Assembly (NCBI RefSeq): GCF_004193775.1
Contig: NC_041003.1
Location: forward strand, 50,582,111 to 50,646,110
Length of the DNA: 64,000 nt
Reading direction: 5' to 3'
Origin: Glycine soja
Taxonomy: Eukaryota; Streptophyta; Magnoliopsida; Fabales; Fabaceae
The translations under genes were made by a program, and so were the position numbers. This document shows, one piece after another, positions 36,082 through 48,100 of the stretch (the first letter of the stretch is position 1; each line of letters opens with the position of its first letter). Below the pieces are notes generated by a model. The model had not been told where the DNA came from. It saw only the letters and a list, made by a program, of their open reading frames with translations, and ran no database searches.

Positions 36082-37338
36082 GACAAATTTCTCAAAAGGG
36101 GTTTGTTTTACAAACTATTTCCGTAAATGAGATTCTTTTCAAACTATTTTCTGTATGGTGTCATTTTTTACGTAAAAGCTATACAAATCGCAGAAAGCAT
36201 TGGTGAGTTCGGGCTGAGGGTGACACGTGGCACTGGTCTCGCCAGTACCACCAGCGATTTGAGCTCCATGGGACTCGCCAGTGGGATTAGCGAGTTGAGC
36301 AGGTTGGGAATTGCCAACTCTACTAGTGAGTTGTGCTATTTTTGATTAATAATATCCTAATATATGGCCTGTCCTTGCACTACCGTTTTTGTCTCAGGAA
36401 TCCCTCGTTGGCAGCAGAGATATGGTGCGGCGTGACTCATTATCTTCTCTTTTTTATTGTGAATCTTTTGATCAGAACAAACAAGAAGAACATGTGGATG
36501 ATGTGCCACCTTTCATATCATTTTGAAATGCAATTTGGTTTTTACTAAATTCCTTTTAAAATAATCGTGGAATAATTTAAAGAAATATTTTTTTTGTCAT
36601 TTTTTCCTTTTTGATTGTAATTACAATATTAATATTAAAAAAAGTTGGGACGTCGGAAAGTGAGAGGTGCCTGCCACTTCACTTCATTTTATTTTTTTTA
36701 CAGTGTTTGGTTGACTCTTGTATACTCATTAATAACCATTACTGTATTTTTTAACTATTTTTTCAGAGAATTTAAAAATAATTATTAGCTCTATCCTTAT
36801 TTATGTTTTGAATTTGATTTAATTATGTTTTTAATTCCTAAAATTTAAAATAATTTTAATTTTTGTAATTTAAAAACTAATATTTTTAGTCCTTAAAAGT
36901 AGACATTGTTGGCAGAGATTATTAAAAGGAATGTCATGGCACTGTCAACATATGTTTTTAATATTTTATATATTCAGATTAGTTAATGATGTTGGATAAA
37001 TTAATAACAGGTTAAAAACATAATTCATTAAAAAATATTTCATGTATATATTCCCCAAGCTCCTTAATTAATGGCATTATAAAGCACTCCCAACCCGGTA
37101 CACAACTCGCCACTAAAGTTGGCAATTCCCAACCTGCTCAACTCGCCAGCCCAACTGGCGAGTCTCATGGAGCTCAAATTGCTGGTAGTACTGGCGAGAC
37201 CAGTGCCACGTGTCACCCCCAGCCTGAACTCGCCAATGCCTTCTACGATTTGCATGGCTTTTACGTAAAAAATTACACCATACAGGAAATAATTTACGGA
37301 AATAGTTTGTAAAATAAACCCCTTTTAGGAAATTTGCC
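36082..37338. mobile_element. Non-autonomous Mutator-like element (MULE) with ~250-bp inverted termini
   Basis: The outer arms, about 36082-36335 and 37085-37338, are inverted copies of each other. Both begin G(A/G)CAAATTTC followed by AAAAGGGGTTT, then share ACAAACTATTTCCGTAAA and TACGTAAAAGC. The left arm carries an extra stretch of about 19 bp. The element is flanked by TTATTGCGAC (36072-36081) and TTATTGTGAC (37339-37348), a 10-bp TSD with one mismatch. Removing the insert and one copy joins copia RNase H codons ..IYCD|NNST.. exactly in frame. Both arms contain short open frames with a repeating GLAS/ELSRLGIAN pattern, but no transposase is present in the 1257 bp. Confidence 0.88.
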
Positions 37339-38015
37339 TTATTGTGACAATAACTCAACAGTTCTTTACTCCAACAACAATAGGAGTGCAATCAAATTAA
37401 AGTTTATTGACATCAAGTTTTTTGTTGTTAAAGAAAGAATTCAGAATAGACAGATTTCTATAGAACATTTAAGGACTAATGATATGATAGCTGATCCATT
37501 TACGAAAGGTTTGGTATCTAAAGTTTTTCATAAACACACTACTCATATGGGAGTGACTCCTTATAGTACCTTAGTTTAGTGGGAGTCCCATTTATGTTCT
37601 ATATATGCCTTATGTTTTCAGATATTTGTATAGATTGATTTTCTATAAAATAAAGTTGAAGGTTATCATTTCATTCTGAGTTTGTTTTGTTTGTAATATT
37701 TATATTGTGTTTGGATTGATCTCTATAAAGAATAAAGTTTAGACTAGTTGGAAATGAACATGAATGAGATCACATTGCATATTATTTTCATGCCGCTTAT
37801 CCATGTTTGATCAATGTCATCAAGTATATGTGACATTGGTGATCATTGTGGCTCAATCATGTTGGATTGTGAGGAAAATTACAATGGTTCTGTGTTACTA
37901 TATAAGATAGACCAAGTTGTTTAAGGAAAGTCTAAAAGTAAATAACATACGGTTGTGCGCCTAAAGACTTTTGCAATATAAATGATTAAGGTTAATATGA
38001 AGCTTAGTGAGAGAT

Positions 38016-38580
38016 TGTTAGAAATTTTATAATTTCTAATTAATTAGTGTGGGCTACATATTATATTTATCATTTATATTAGTTATTTACATTTACAGGC
38101 TCAATAAAAGTGATCTAGTTTGGTGAGCCTATTGGACTATTATCATAAATTAATATGGGTTTAATAAGCGAAAACCAGTTTGACCCGTTAGAGAATAATG
38201 AGAACTGTTAAAACCTAAAGCAAGGTTGTAGTCCCCAATACACCAAAATCGAAGATTGTATTCTCTTCTCACCATCTGACAAGAAACTAAGGTCACAAAA
38301 GGAAAACGATGATTTGGTTGAGGAAGAACACAAAACCAACAGTTCCTCATACTCATCAATTCCGCTGCTTATCATGAATCCAAGTATTTTTCACAATCTC
38401 TCTTGATAATCTAACGTAATGTGTTTTCGGTGATCATTGTTATTTTTATTAAGATCTCCAAATTTTCAAACAACTTCTTGGGATGTCTAAGTTGATTGGG
38501 AGGTAGGATGATTATGATAATGTTTCCCCTCCTATGACCTAGGACTTGGGTTTGTGATCAAAACAAAGTGTGAGCCAACA
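38016..38580 (+). repeat. Copia 3' LTR
   Basis: 565 bp from TGTTAGAAATTT to GAGCCAACA, preceded by the purine tract GTGAGAGAT. TGTT and AACA form the short terminal inverted repeat. The 5' LTR partner is missing. Confidence 0.75.
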
Positions 38581-39177
38581 TTTTGGTGCGGGTCGATCAG
38601 ATCCATAGTCGTACGAGCATTGAGCCTTGAGTCTTTAGGACGTAAATGCTTAAATGAGTGAGTCAACTTTTGGAGCAAGACGATACAGACAGTGTACAAA
38701 TTAACCTAATAATTATCAATAATTAAAAATGATCACAAATCATGAATTTAAATTTGAAATATAATTTATACATTTAAAAGTTATCTATTATAAAATAAAA
38801 TTTAATTACATAAAAAAATAAATCCGATAACAACTAATTAGATGATAATCGAGTTGGCGAGGTCTCCCCAAAAAATGTAATGAGATTGAGCAAGGGTATT
38901 TTTGAAATTCAGACACTAAAGAGGATTAAAATTGTACGTTGGGCGAAAAATGAGAATCGAGGGATGATCTGTAATTTTGTTGTTGGGTGAGTGTGTTGAT
39001 CGGATTGGAGGCAGGCAAAGTGCAAATCAAGCGATTATCAATCTTTGGGGTACGAAATTTGATGTTTGTTGAGCTTTTATGAATCACAATTAAATGCGTG
39101 GTGTGATCTGAAAAGGCAAAGGAGAACTAAAAAAGTGTGGAATCAATTGAAATCAGGCGGTGCTGTTGAATTCTGCA
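38581..39177 (+). promoter_or_regulatory. EH1-like promoter and 5' UTR region
   Basis: 597 bp between the copia LTR and the start codon. No TATA box is obvious near the likely transcription start. The segment from about 38990 looks like leader sequence. Confidence 0.45.
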
Positions 39178-42100
39178 ATGGCATCAGCAGCGCCTAATGT
39201 CGATCTCTTCGATGCCTATTTTCGCCGTGCAGATTTGGATCGAGACGGCCGTATCAGCGGTGCCGAAGCCGTTTCCTTCTTCCAGGGCTCCGGATTGCCC
39301 AAACATGTTCTTGCGCAGGTCTCAATCTTTATTCTCAATCAACTTATGCTTATTATTTGATTTACTTCACATCAAGTGCCACCAAGCATGTTTTTTTGAA
39401 TTAATTAGTTACTGCTTTAGAAATCCGTTTCACTTGACCTGTCTGTCTGCAGATTTGGGCATTTGCAAACCAAAGCCAGAGTGGTTTCCTTGGGCGGGCA
39501 GAGTTTTACAATGCCCTTAAGCTTGTTACTGTTGCACAGAGTAAGCGGGAACTAACTCCCGAAATGGTAAAAGCAGCATTGTATGGCCCGGCTTCATCTA
39601 AGATTCCTGCTCCTCAGATTAATTTCATTGCCACAGTATCTGCACCACAGATTAGCCCTGCTAGTCCTTTATCCCACCAAAATCTTGGACCAAGGGGGGC
39701 AGCTCCAAATTTGAGCGCTAACCAGCAAACCCTCCCTTCTCAGGGAAATCAGTTTCCGAGGCCTCCAGCTTCTAATCTACCACCTGCTGTTGCCACTCAA
39801 GGAATGGCTCTCCCTGAAACCCCTGGCATTTCCAGTTATGGCAAGGTTGGTGGAACTCCAGAAGTAACTTCCTCTCCAGTAGCAGTTAGAGGAACTAGTC
39901 CCCCATCAATGGAGGAGGGGTTTGGGTTTGGATCAAATGTGGCACGGCCACCTGGCACATATCCTGCCTCCCCCATAAAGTATTCCGATCAAATGGTTAA
40001 GGATTCTAAACCAGTGGATACTTCTGTTAACGGTAATTCTTCTGATTCATTTTTTGGAGGAGATTTGTTCTCAGCTAGCTCATTTCAGCCCAAGCAAGCT
40101 TCTTCTCCACAAGGATTTTCTTCTGGCACTTCAGCACTTTCTTCAGCTATTGTTCCTGTATCTGGAGGAAACCAGCATTCTACTAGGACTAGCCCCCCTG
40201 ATTCTTTGCAGCACTCACTTGCAGTCCAGCCTGTTGGTGCACAGCTTCAGCAAGCCCAGCCGGTGGTAAAACAGGACCAGCATGCCTCAGTCCAGACACA
40301 TAATATGCCAAATTCATTCCGACTTCCAGGGAGATTACAGGATTCTGCTTCCAGTCAACCCCAAGCTCCATGGCCAAGGATGACTCAAACTGATGTTCAG
40401 AAATATATGAAAGTATTCTTGGAAGTAGATACAGATAGAGATGGGAAAATCACTGGGGAACAAGCTCGAAACTTGTTTCTTAGTTGGAGATTACCAAGAG
40501 GTATATTTCTTCTTCTTCCTTGCCTTTTGTCTGGACAGTTGGCTTAAAAGGCTATCTATATTTTTCTACTTCTCCAGTGCTCTAGCTCTACACGCATTAG
40601 GAAATCAACTTAAATATGGTTAATTAAACATATTTCAGAACTAAGTTGCATTTGATAGCATTTGTTTTTTTATGTGTGTCTGTTTGGGGTAGGGGGTTCT
40701 GTTTAGTTTTCACCTCCTCCATGTGTATTACTTTTCACGGCTAGCTAATTTCCTGAAGATTATGTGTATGCCATGTTTTATATTTTTCAGAGGTTTTACA
40801 GCAGGTCTGGGACTTATCGGATCAAGATAATGATAGCATGCTTTCTCTCAGGGAGTTTTGTATTGCATTGTACCTAATGGAGCGACACAGGGAAGGCCGT
40901 GTTCTTCCAGCAGTACTTCCAAGTAACATTGCGCTTGATTTACCAACTACTGGTCAGCCTGCTGCTAACTACAGTACTTGGGGAAATCCATCAGGTGTGT
41001 GCCCAAGAATTAGCAGGTTTTATTTTACTACTACTATTATAGTATTATTACTGGTATAACCCTTCAGATAAATGATAAATTTATATTTTTCTCTTATTTT
41101 TGTGTCTCTGTCCCCTTTTATCTTTTGAAGGTTTTCAACAACAACCAGGGATAACTGGTTCTAGTGCTCGACAAGTGAACCCTGCTGCAGGTCGGCCACC
41201 AAGGCCGGCTGCTGTCTCTCAGTCTGATGAAGGACCTCCGAACAAGCCACAGAAATCTAGAATTCCAGTCTTGGAGAAGCACCTCATTAATCAGCTGAGT
41301 TCAGACGAGCAAAATTCAATTAATTCAAAGTTTCAAGAAGCAACAGAAGCTGATAAGAAGGTGCTTTATTTTTTTTGTATCATTTCTACTGTTTCACTTT
41401 TTATAGGGCTAAAAATCATGTGATCTACTCTCTTCACTGGTACCTTCAGTGACTTTCTTTACACGTCTAAACCACCTTAACAGATTTTCTATCATTTTTT
41501 CCTTGATAGGTGTTACATTAATATCTCCTCGTATACAATCATTCCATATTCTGTTCTTTTTTTTTTTCTGTGGTCACATCCATCTCAATATTATCATTTC
41601 TTTTACTCTCACTTTTTTCCTTTTATTGTCCCTTTAAAGCTCAACGTTCACTACCATAGATAGAGTGTAGTTAGTCATATAGCAATAAGATGAAACTTAC
41701 CTTTCAGCTTAGTAGGTTCATTGCGATCACAAATATGGGGAATGTCTCCTCTATGATAATCTTTTAAGGTCAATTAATTTGAGGATGAGGTGCAATGGCA
41801 TTTTAAGTTATTTTTGGTTTCAGTCATGAAGTGTGCTTACTCTTTTTGGCTGATGATTGAAAGTTACAGATACAAAATTTATTAGCTGTTACTGGTATCT
41901 TTGAAGATAGCATGGAAAGATCACATTGTAGATTGTCATTTCTGTGAAGCATATCATTATTACAGTCCATGTATGCTTGATAAAATTCTTGTGGTTCAAT
42001 TGAACACAGTCAATTCTCATCTCTTCATTTGTTTTGTTAAATACAGGTGGAAGAACTTGAGAAGGAAATTATGGAGTCCAGAGAGAAAATAGAATTTTAC

Positions 42101-45100
42101 CGTGCAAAAATGCAGGAACTTGTGAGTGTTTTCCTTGCTTTCTTCCTTTGTATCTTATTAAGGCTTTTGTATAGAAAAAGTGGTTCTGTGATGCATTGTT
42201 TTAGAGCTTTCTTTCAGAAGATACTGTTTTTTGCTTCTGAGAAAACCACTATAGCAGCATTTTTTAAAGTTTTTCTTTTTTGAAAGCTTACATAATTATT
42301 ATAAATTCTTTTTAACATGCCATTTTAATTAAAAAATCACTTTTTCTTTTAAAAATAAAAGAGGTCTAAAACTCTAGTCTGTTTTATCTGAGTTCATTTT
42401 TACTGTTTTTAGTCTCTTATGTCATCCAAACATGGTGAAGAGGTGGCAACTGGATCAATAATAGCTGAAATTTCTACTGTACAGGCTTCTGCTTGCCCAA
42501 CTGTCCAAGCTTGAGATATATTTTAGAATATGCTTAACAGATTAACATTTGATTTGTATACATTTATACTGTATCTTGATTTGCAGGCTGAGCTATATAC
42601 CATATAGATGTACTGATGTAGCTAGTAGTAGTAATTGTGAAATGTACTTTGGTTAAAAAATTGTTGACCATCACGATTTATTGTACTTTAGAAGAATGCA
42701 TCTTACATTCTTCCCAAGAGCTTTTACTGTGCAAAGCTTTAAGGATGCAAAATATATGTAGATTATTGTTTTAGGATATATAAGAACATATTCCTACATC
42801 CCATGCCCTTGTTTTTATCGTCAATATCCAGATTTGTTAACAAAACTAATCACTTCTTACTATAGATCTGCTGAACATAATTACATAATCACCTGTCTGC
42901 CTCTTTTCCTGTCCTATTAATTTTAAGGAAGTGAAAAAGGGTCTCTTGGAAAGGTCTTTTACTTAATTGTTATGCACTAATAGATGTTATACCTTTTCTT
43001 TCAGCTTTTATCTGCTTCTGCAGATACCTAGGAACTACTGGGAAAAAAATAGCCTATGAAACAGACATGTTCTTTAGTAACCTTTTGTACTATGAAGTTG
43101 TGGGTACCTAGAAGAGTAAAGCATATAAAAAACTATCTTTCACTTTCTTCTTATGGTTAATAGCATCAGTGTCAGATTAATACTTAATATTCATCTTTTC
43201 TTTTTCTTTTTCTTTTCACCTTTTTAAAACAAATTACTTGTTCTTTTTCCCATAAAAGGTTCTGTACAAAAGCAGATGTGACAATCGTCTTAATGAGGTC
43301 ATAGAAAGGATAGCTGCTGATAAACATGAGGTATCTTTCTTTAGAATTGCATGTGTTTTTATTACCTCAATAATCATAATATATATTATTTGCTCAATAT
43401 ATTAATTTCAGGTTGAGATTTTAGCAAAGAAATATGAAGATAAATATAAGCAAGTAGGAGATTTATCATCCAAGTTAACTACTGAGGAAGCCACATTTCG
43501 TGACATACAGGTGCAATGAAATATGGCTTTATCTTCAATTCATAGCTTATAAGCATATATGCTAAAAAGTTTGTTATTTTTTTTTTTTACCTGTTATGCT
43601 TCATTTCTGTCAAATGATTTATTTATGTGTAGGAGAAAAAAATTGAATTGTACCAAGCAATTGTCAAGATGGAACAGGATGGAAAAGGTGATGCAACTCT
43701 GCAGGTACATTTCAATATTACCAGGTTTGTCCATCCATCTTGAGAAATTGTGATCAACTTATGTATCTCATTTAGTCATCTGAAATTTTCAGGCTCATGT
43801 TGATCGTATTCAAACAGATCTTGATGAGCTGGTGACATCTCTGAACGAGCGGTGCAAGAAATATGGATTACATGCTAAGCCCACGACATTATTGGAACTA
43901 CCCTTTGGTAAATTCAAATTTATAATTGGTGTTGTTATATACTTCCGGTTCTTCTCAAATCTTTTTTGTCTATAATTTTGTTTTTTTTTTTTTTTTTTTG
44001 CACGGCAAAAATCAATATATTATATATTATAAATGAAATTCAGTACTAGGTGTACTGAAGATACAAAGATAAAGGCAAGATAGTTACAATCTGAACCCCA
44101 CTAGGAGAAACCGAAAGGCAGCCCACAGAATAATACAAACCCATCCCCTCTAGGAAAAAACATCCTTTAAATTGGTTGACCAGAAATTAAAGTGCAGTTG
44201 GGAGTCCTTCTCCACACATTTTAGCCAGGACCAAGTGTGGAACAAGGCATCATCCATGACCTTTTCAGGAGTAAAAGGCTGGTTCTTGAATATCATGGCA
44301 TTTCTATGATGCCAGATGGAGAAGGACAGGGCTAGCCACAGAAATTCCCATCTTTTGTTTGTACTAGCTTGGCTATTCCATTGAGTGAATTGTAAAAAGT
44401 GATTCTTTGGGTCTATGGAAAAAGGACCCACTCTATTAACCCATCTCAATGGCTCCCACCAAAGACTCCTTGTCATTACACAGTTGAACATAAGATGATA
44501 GATCGATTCTTCTTCATGGTCACATAGAGGACAGCTATAAGAAGGCATTGTGACCTGTCTCTTTCTGGGATTGTCCCTAGAAGGGAGTCTATTGTTGAGA
44601 AGTCTCCAAGAAAAAGCACTCACTTTTGGGGAAATTTTCAATTTCCACATAGTGTTAAGAACATTGTCTTGACTATTACTATGATGATACTCCTGCAGCA
44701 CTTTGTAGGCAGATTTTGTTGAAAATAATCCATTAGGGTCTGGCTTCCACCAAAGGATATCCCTGCTGGATCGGTGTATGTGATCAGAATCAATCTCCGC
44801 TAGGAAATCAGCTGCCATTTGGATTTCATGATAAAAAAAATCCCTTCTCCATGATAACTTCCATTCCCATCTGCCCTCCACAAAGTCTCCCATAGAACTG
44901 ATTGAAGAATTCTGCTGTTTACTTATTACATATAAGTGGGGGTATTTTCCTTGGAGATAACAGTTGTCCTCCAGCCATTTATCCTTCCAGAAACTGATGT
45001 TGGACCCCGTGCCCACCCTCCATTTTAAATTTTCACTAAAGCAGTTATTGTGTTGCTGCTGAAAGATGATCTTCAAATCCTGCCACCATTGGGAAGTGAA

Positions 45101-48100
45101 ATTCCTCCTTCCACCAGAAATCAGCTCCTTCCACCCACCATACTTAGAAATTAAAATTCTAGACCAAGGTTGATTATGGTCATTTGCCAGCTGCCACCCC
45201 CATTTGCCAAGTAAAGCCTCATTAAATAAAGATAAATCTTTAATCCCTAGACCCCCTTGGTTCTTAGGAAGACAAACTATATCCCACTTTACCCAAGGAA
45301 TCTTTTTGGCCTCTTGGTGAGCTCCCCAAAGGAAATTTCTCTGGATGGAGATTTTGTTATATGGTATTTAATGCATTTGTTTTAGATATCAGCTTTGTTT
45401 TGTAATTTGATGAGCTGGCCTTCAGTTGCTGAACTACTGGTTTTGAATCGGCATTAAAATTATTTCTGCCCAGTGCAACTTGATTCAGGTTGCCTGATCA
45501 AGTGGCATTTAATATATACAGTTTATTCTGATTTTATGTTACCTTTAACTGATTTTGTTGCAAAGCTCTGTTTAACAAGCTCTATAAAATATCATATGAT
45601 GATGTTTTGTAACAAAATCAGTTAAAGGTTACATAAAATCAGAATAAACTGTATATATTAAATGTCACTTGATACAGGTTGTCTGATCAAGTGGCATTTA
45701 ATATATACAGTTTAGGAAATGTCCCTTTTTTTTTTTTGCACAGCAAATATCAATATATTATATATGAAAATCAGTACTAGGTGTACTGAAAATACAATGA
45801 TAAAGACAAGACAAATACAGTCTGAACCCCACTAGGAGGAGTCAATAGACAGCCCACAATATAATACAAACCCATCCCCTCTAGGAAAAAGCATCCTTCA
45901 AATTGGTTGACCAGAAATTAAAATGCAGTTGGAAACCCTTCTCCACACATTTTAGCCAAGACCAGGTGTGGAATAAGGCATCATCCATGACCTTTTCAGG
46001 AATAAAAGGCTGGTTCTTGAATATCATGCCATTTCTATGGTGCCAAATGGACAAGGACAAGGCTATCCACAGAAATTCCCATCTGTTGGTTGTACTAGTG
46101 TGGCTATTCCACGGAGAGAATTGCAAAAAGTGATTCTTTGGGTCTATGGAAAGAGGACCCACTCTATTAACCCATTTCATTGGCTCCCACCAAAGACTCC
46201 TAGTCTTTGAGCAGTTGAACATAAGATGATTGATCGATTCTTCTTCATGATCACATAGAGGACAGCTGTAAGAAGGCAGTGTGACCTGTCTCTTTTTGAG
46301 ATTGTCCCTAGTAGGGAGTCTATTCTTGAGAAGTCTCCAAGAAAAAGCACTCGCTCTTGGGGGAATTTTCAATTTCCACATAATGTTGAGAGCATTGTCT
46401 TCACTATCATTATTATGAGCCTCCTGCAGCACTTTGTAGGCAGATTTTGTTGAGAATAGACCAATAGGGTCAGGCTTCCACCAAAGGAAATCCCTGCTGG
46501 ATTGGTGTATGTGGCCAGAATCAATCTCAGCTAGGAAATCAGCTACCATTTCAACTTCATGATCAAAAAAATCCCTTCTCCATGATAACTTCCATTCCCA
46601 TCTGTCCTCCACAAAGTCTCCCATAGAATTGATTGAAGAAGTCTGCTGTTTGCTTATTAAATATAGATGGGGATATTTTCCTTGGAGGTTATAGTTGTCC
46701 CCCAGCCATTTATCCTTCCAGAAACTGATGTTGGACCCCCTTCCCACCCTCCATTTAAGGTTATCAATAAAGCAGTTGTTGTGCTGCTGCTGAAAGATGA
46801 TCTTCAGATCCTGCCACCGTTGAGAAGTGAAATTCCTCCTTCCACCAGAAATATCTTCAGATCCTGCCACCATTGAGAAGTGAAATTCCTCCTTCCACCA
46901 GAAATCAGCTCCTTCCACCCACCATACTTAGAAAGTAAAATTCTAGACCAAGGTTGATTGTGGTTATTAGCCAGCTCCCACCCCCATTTACCTAGTAGAG
47001 CCTCATTAAATTTAGATAAGTCTTTAATCCCTAGGCCCCCTTTGTTCTTAGGAAGACAAACTGTGTCCCACTTCACCCTTATCGTGAATGTTTTCTCTTG
47101 TGCAATTTTTTTTAGGAAATCAATTTACTACACAACATGATGATGCTTTGTGTTGATGTTTATATAATTATATGGATCTTAGTAATAGTTGCTACTGTAC
47201 TTGCTATCAAATGTTGGGTTGATGCATTGTTTTTATAAAAAGAAGGAAAACTTGAAAAAACTCTGATGTTTCTGAGAACAGTATGCAAGAAATGCTATGC
47301 ATTTTCAATACATTTGATTTAATTGATATTGGTGGTGTTCTATTAAGTAATGCTTATTTATTTAGAATGTTCTGACAAGAAACTTTAGTTGTTGGCTTTC
47401 TGTATCTGCATGATTGCATTTATCTATCATGATTTTAATGAAGCTCAAAAAACTGTTTATAGCCTACAAGTTGTCTCTTCATTTTTGTTAAATGAATTTG
47501 CTTCCTTTTTGTTCACTTTGGCTTTTGGATATAATTATCATGTATTCTTGTTTTGCTCATTGTAGTTGTGTCTCGTCATTTCTCTTTGCTTTGTGGCGCT
47601 CTGCCCACAAACCCCATGTGCTCCCCTCTAGTATATATTATATTGAATAATGCAATAATTATGTGCATATTGAGTTTGTTGATTCTGTGGCCTCACTCAA
47701 TTTTATCCTGTAAGGCTGGCAACCTGGTATCCAAGAAGGAGCTGCTGACTGGGATGAAGATTGGGATAAGCTTGAAGATAAAGGTATCCAAAATAACCCT
47801 AACTAGATATGATAATCTGTTAATTGAATAAAAAAAAAATTGTGCCAATTATGTGGCATCCACCATTAATTATGAGGAATTTTTGCACAAGGTTATGAAA
47901 CCACATTTTTATTTTATACACTCTTATTGGATGCCTACCTTCTGTATCATCAAACTCAATTTAATTTCATTTGCATTTTGATAAGGATATTCTTTCGTCA
48001 TTCTTGTAATTTAAGGGGTTGATCTCAAAAAGAAAATTTGCTCGTGAAGTATTAAAGTCTGCATTACTTGTTTCTTGTTTTGCTTAGTGTTTTTCATCCT

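Larger units (their letters stand above)
35864..38580 (+). mobile_element. Ty1/copia 3' remnant (RNase H end, 3' LTR), split by a MULE
   Basis: From 35864 the + strand reads as copia RNase H: DSKRFTSGYIFMLAGGAIF, then ASSTMAAEFIACFEASNHGIW and RVVDGIERPLKIYCD up to 36081. The frame resumes after the insertion at 37349 as NNSTVLYSNNNRS and ends HMGVTPYSTLV*. One in-frame stop lies in the first part (KSAT*TF). A 3' untranslated part leads to a polypurine tract (GTGAGAGAT) and an LTR at 38016-38580 that starts TGTTAG and ends CCAACA. The left end is a sharp truncation next to a poly-A run at about 35850; the gag, integrase and RT regions and the 5' LTR are gone. The right LTR ends about 600 bp before the EH1-like start codon, so it may lie in or near that promoter. 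Confidence 0.88.

Noticed and set aside
36821..37025. Possible small MITE inside the MULE (AATTATGTTTTTAA ends inverted about 200 bp apart)
   Set aside because: Only 14 bp of AT-rich inverted sequence and no matching flanks; could be chance.
38150..38359. 69-codon minus-strand frame
   Set aside because: It lies wholly within the copia LTR.
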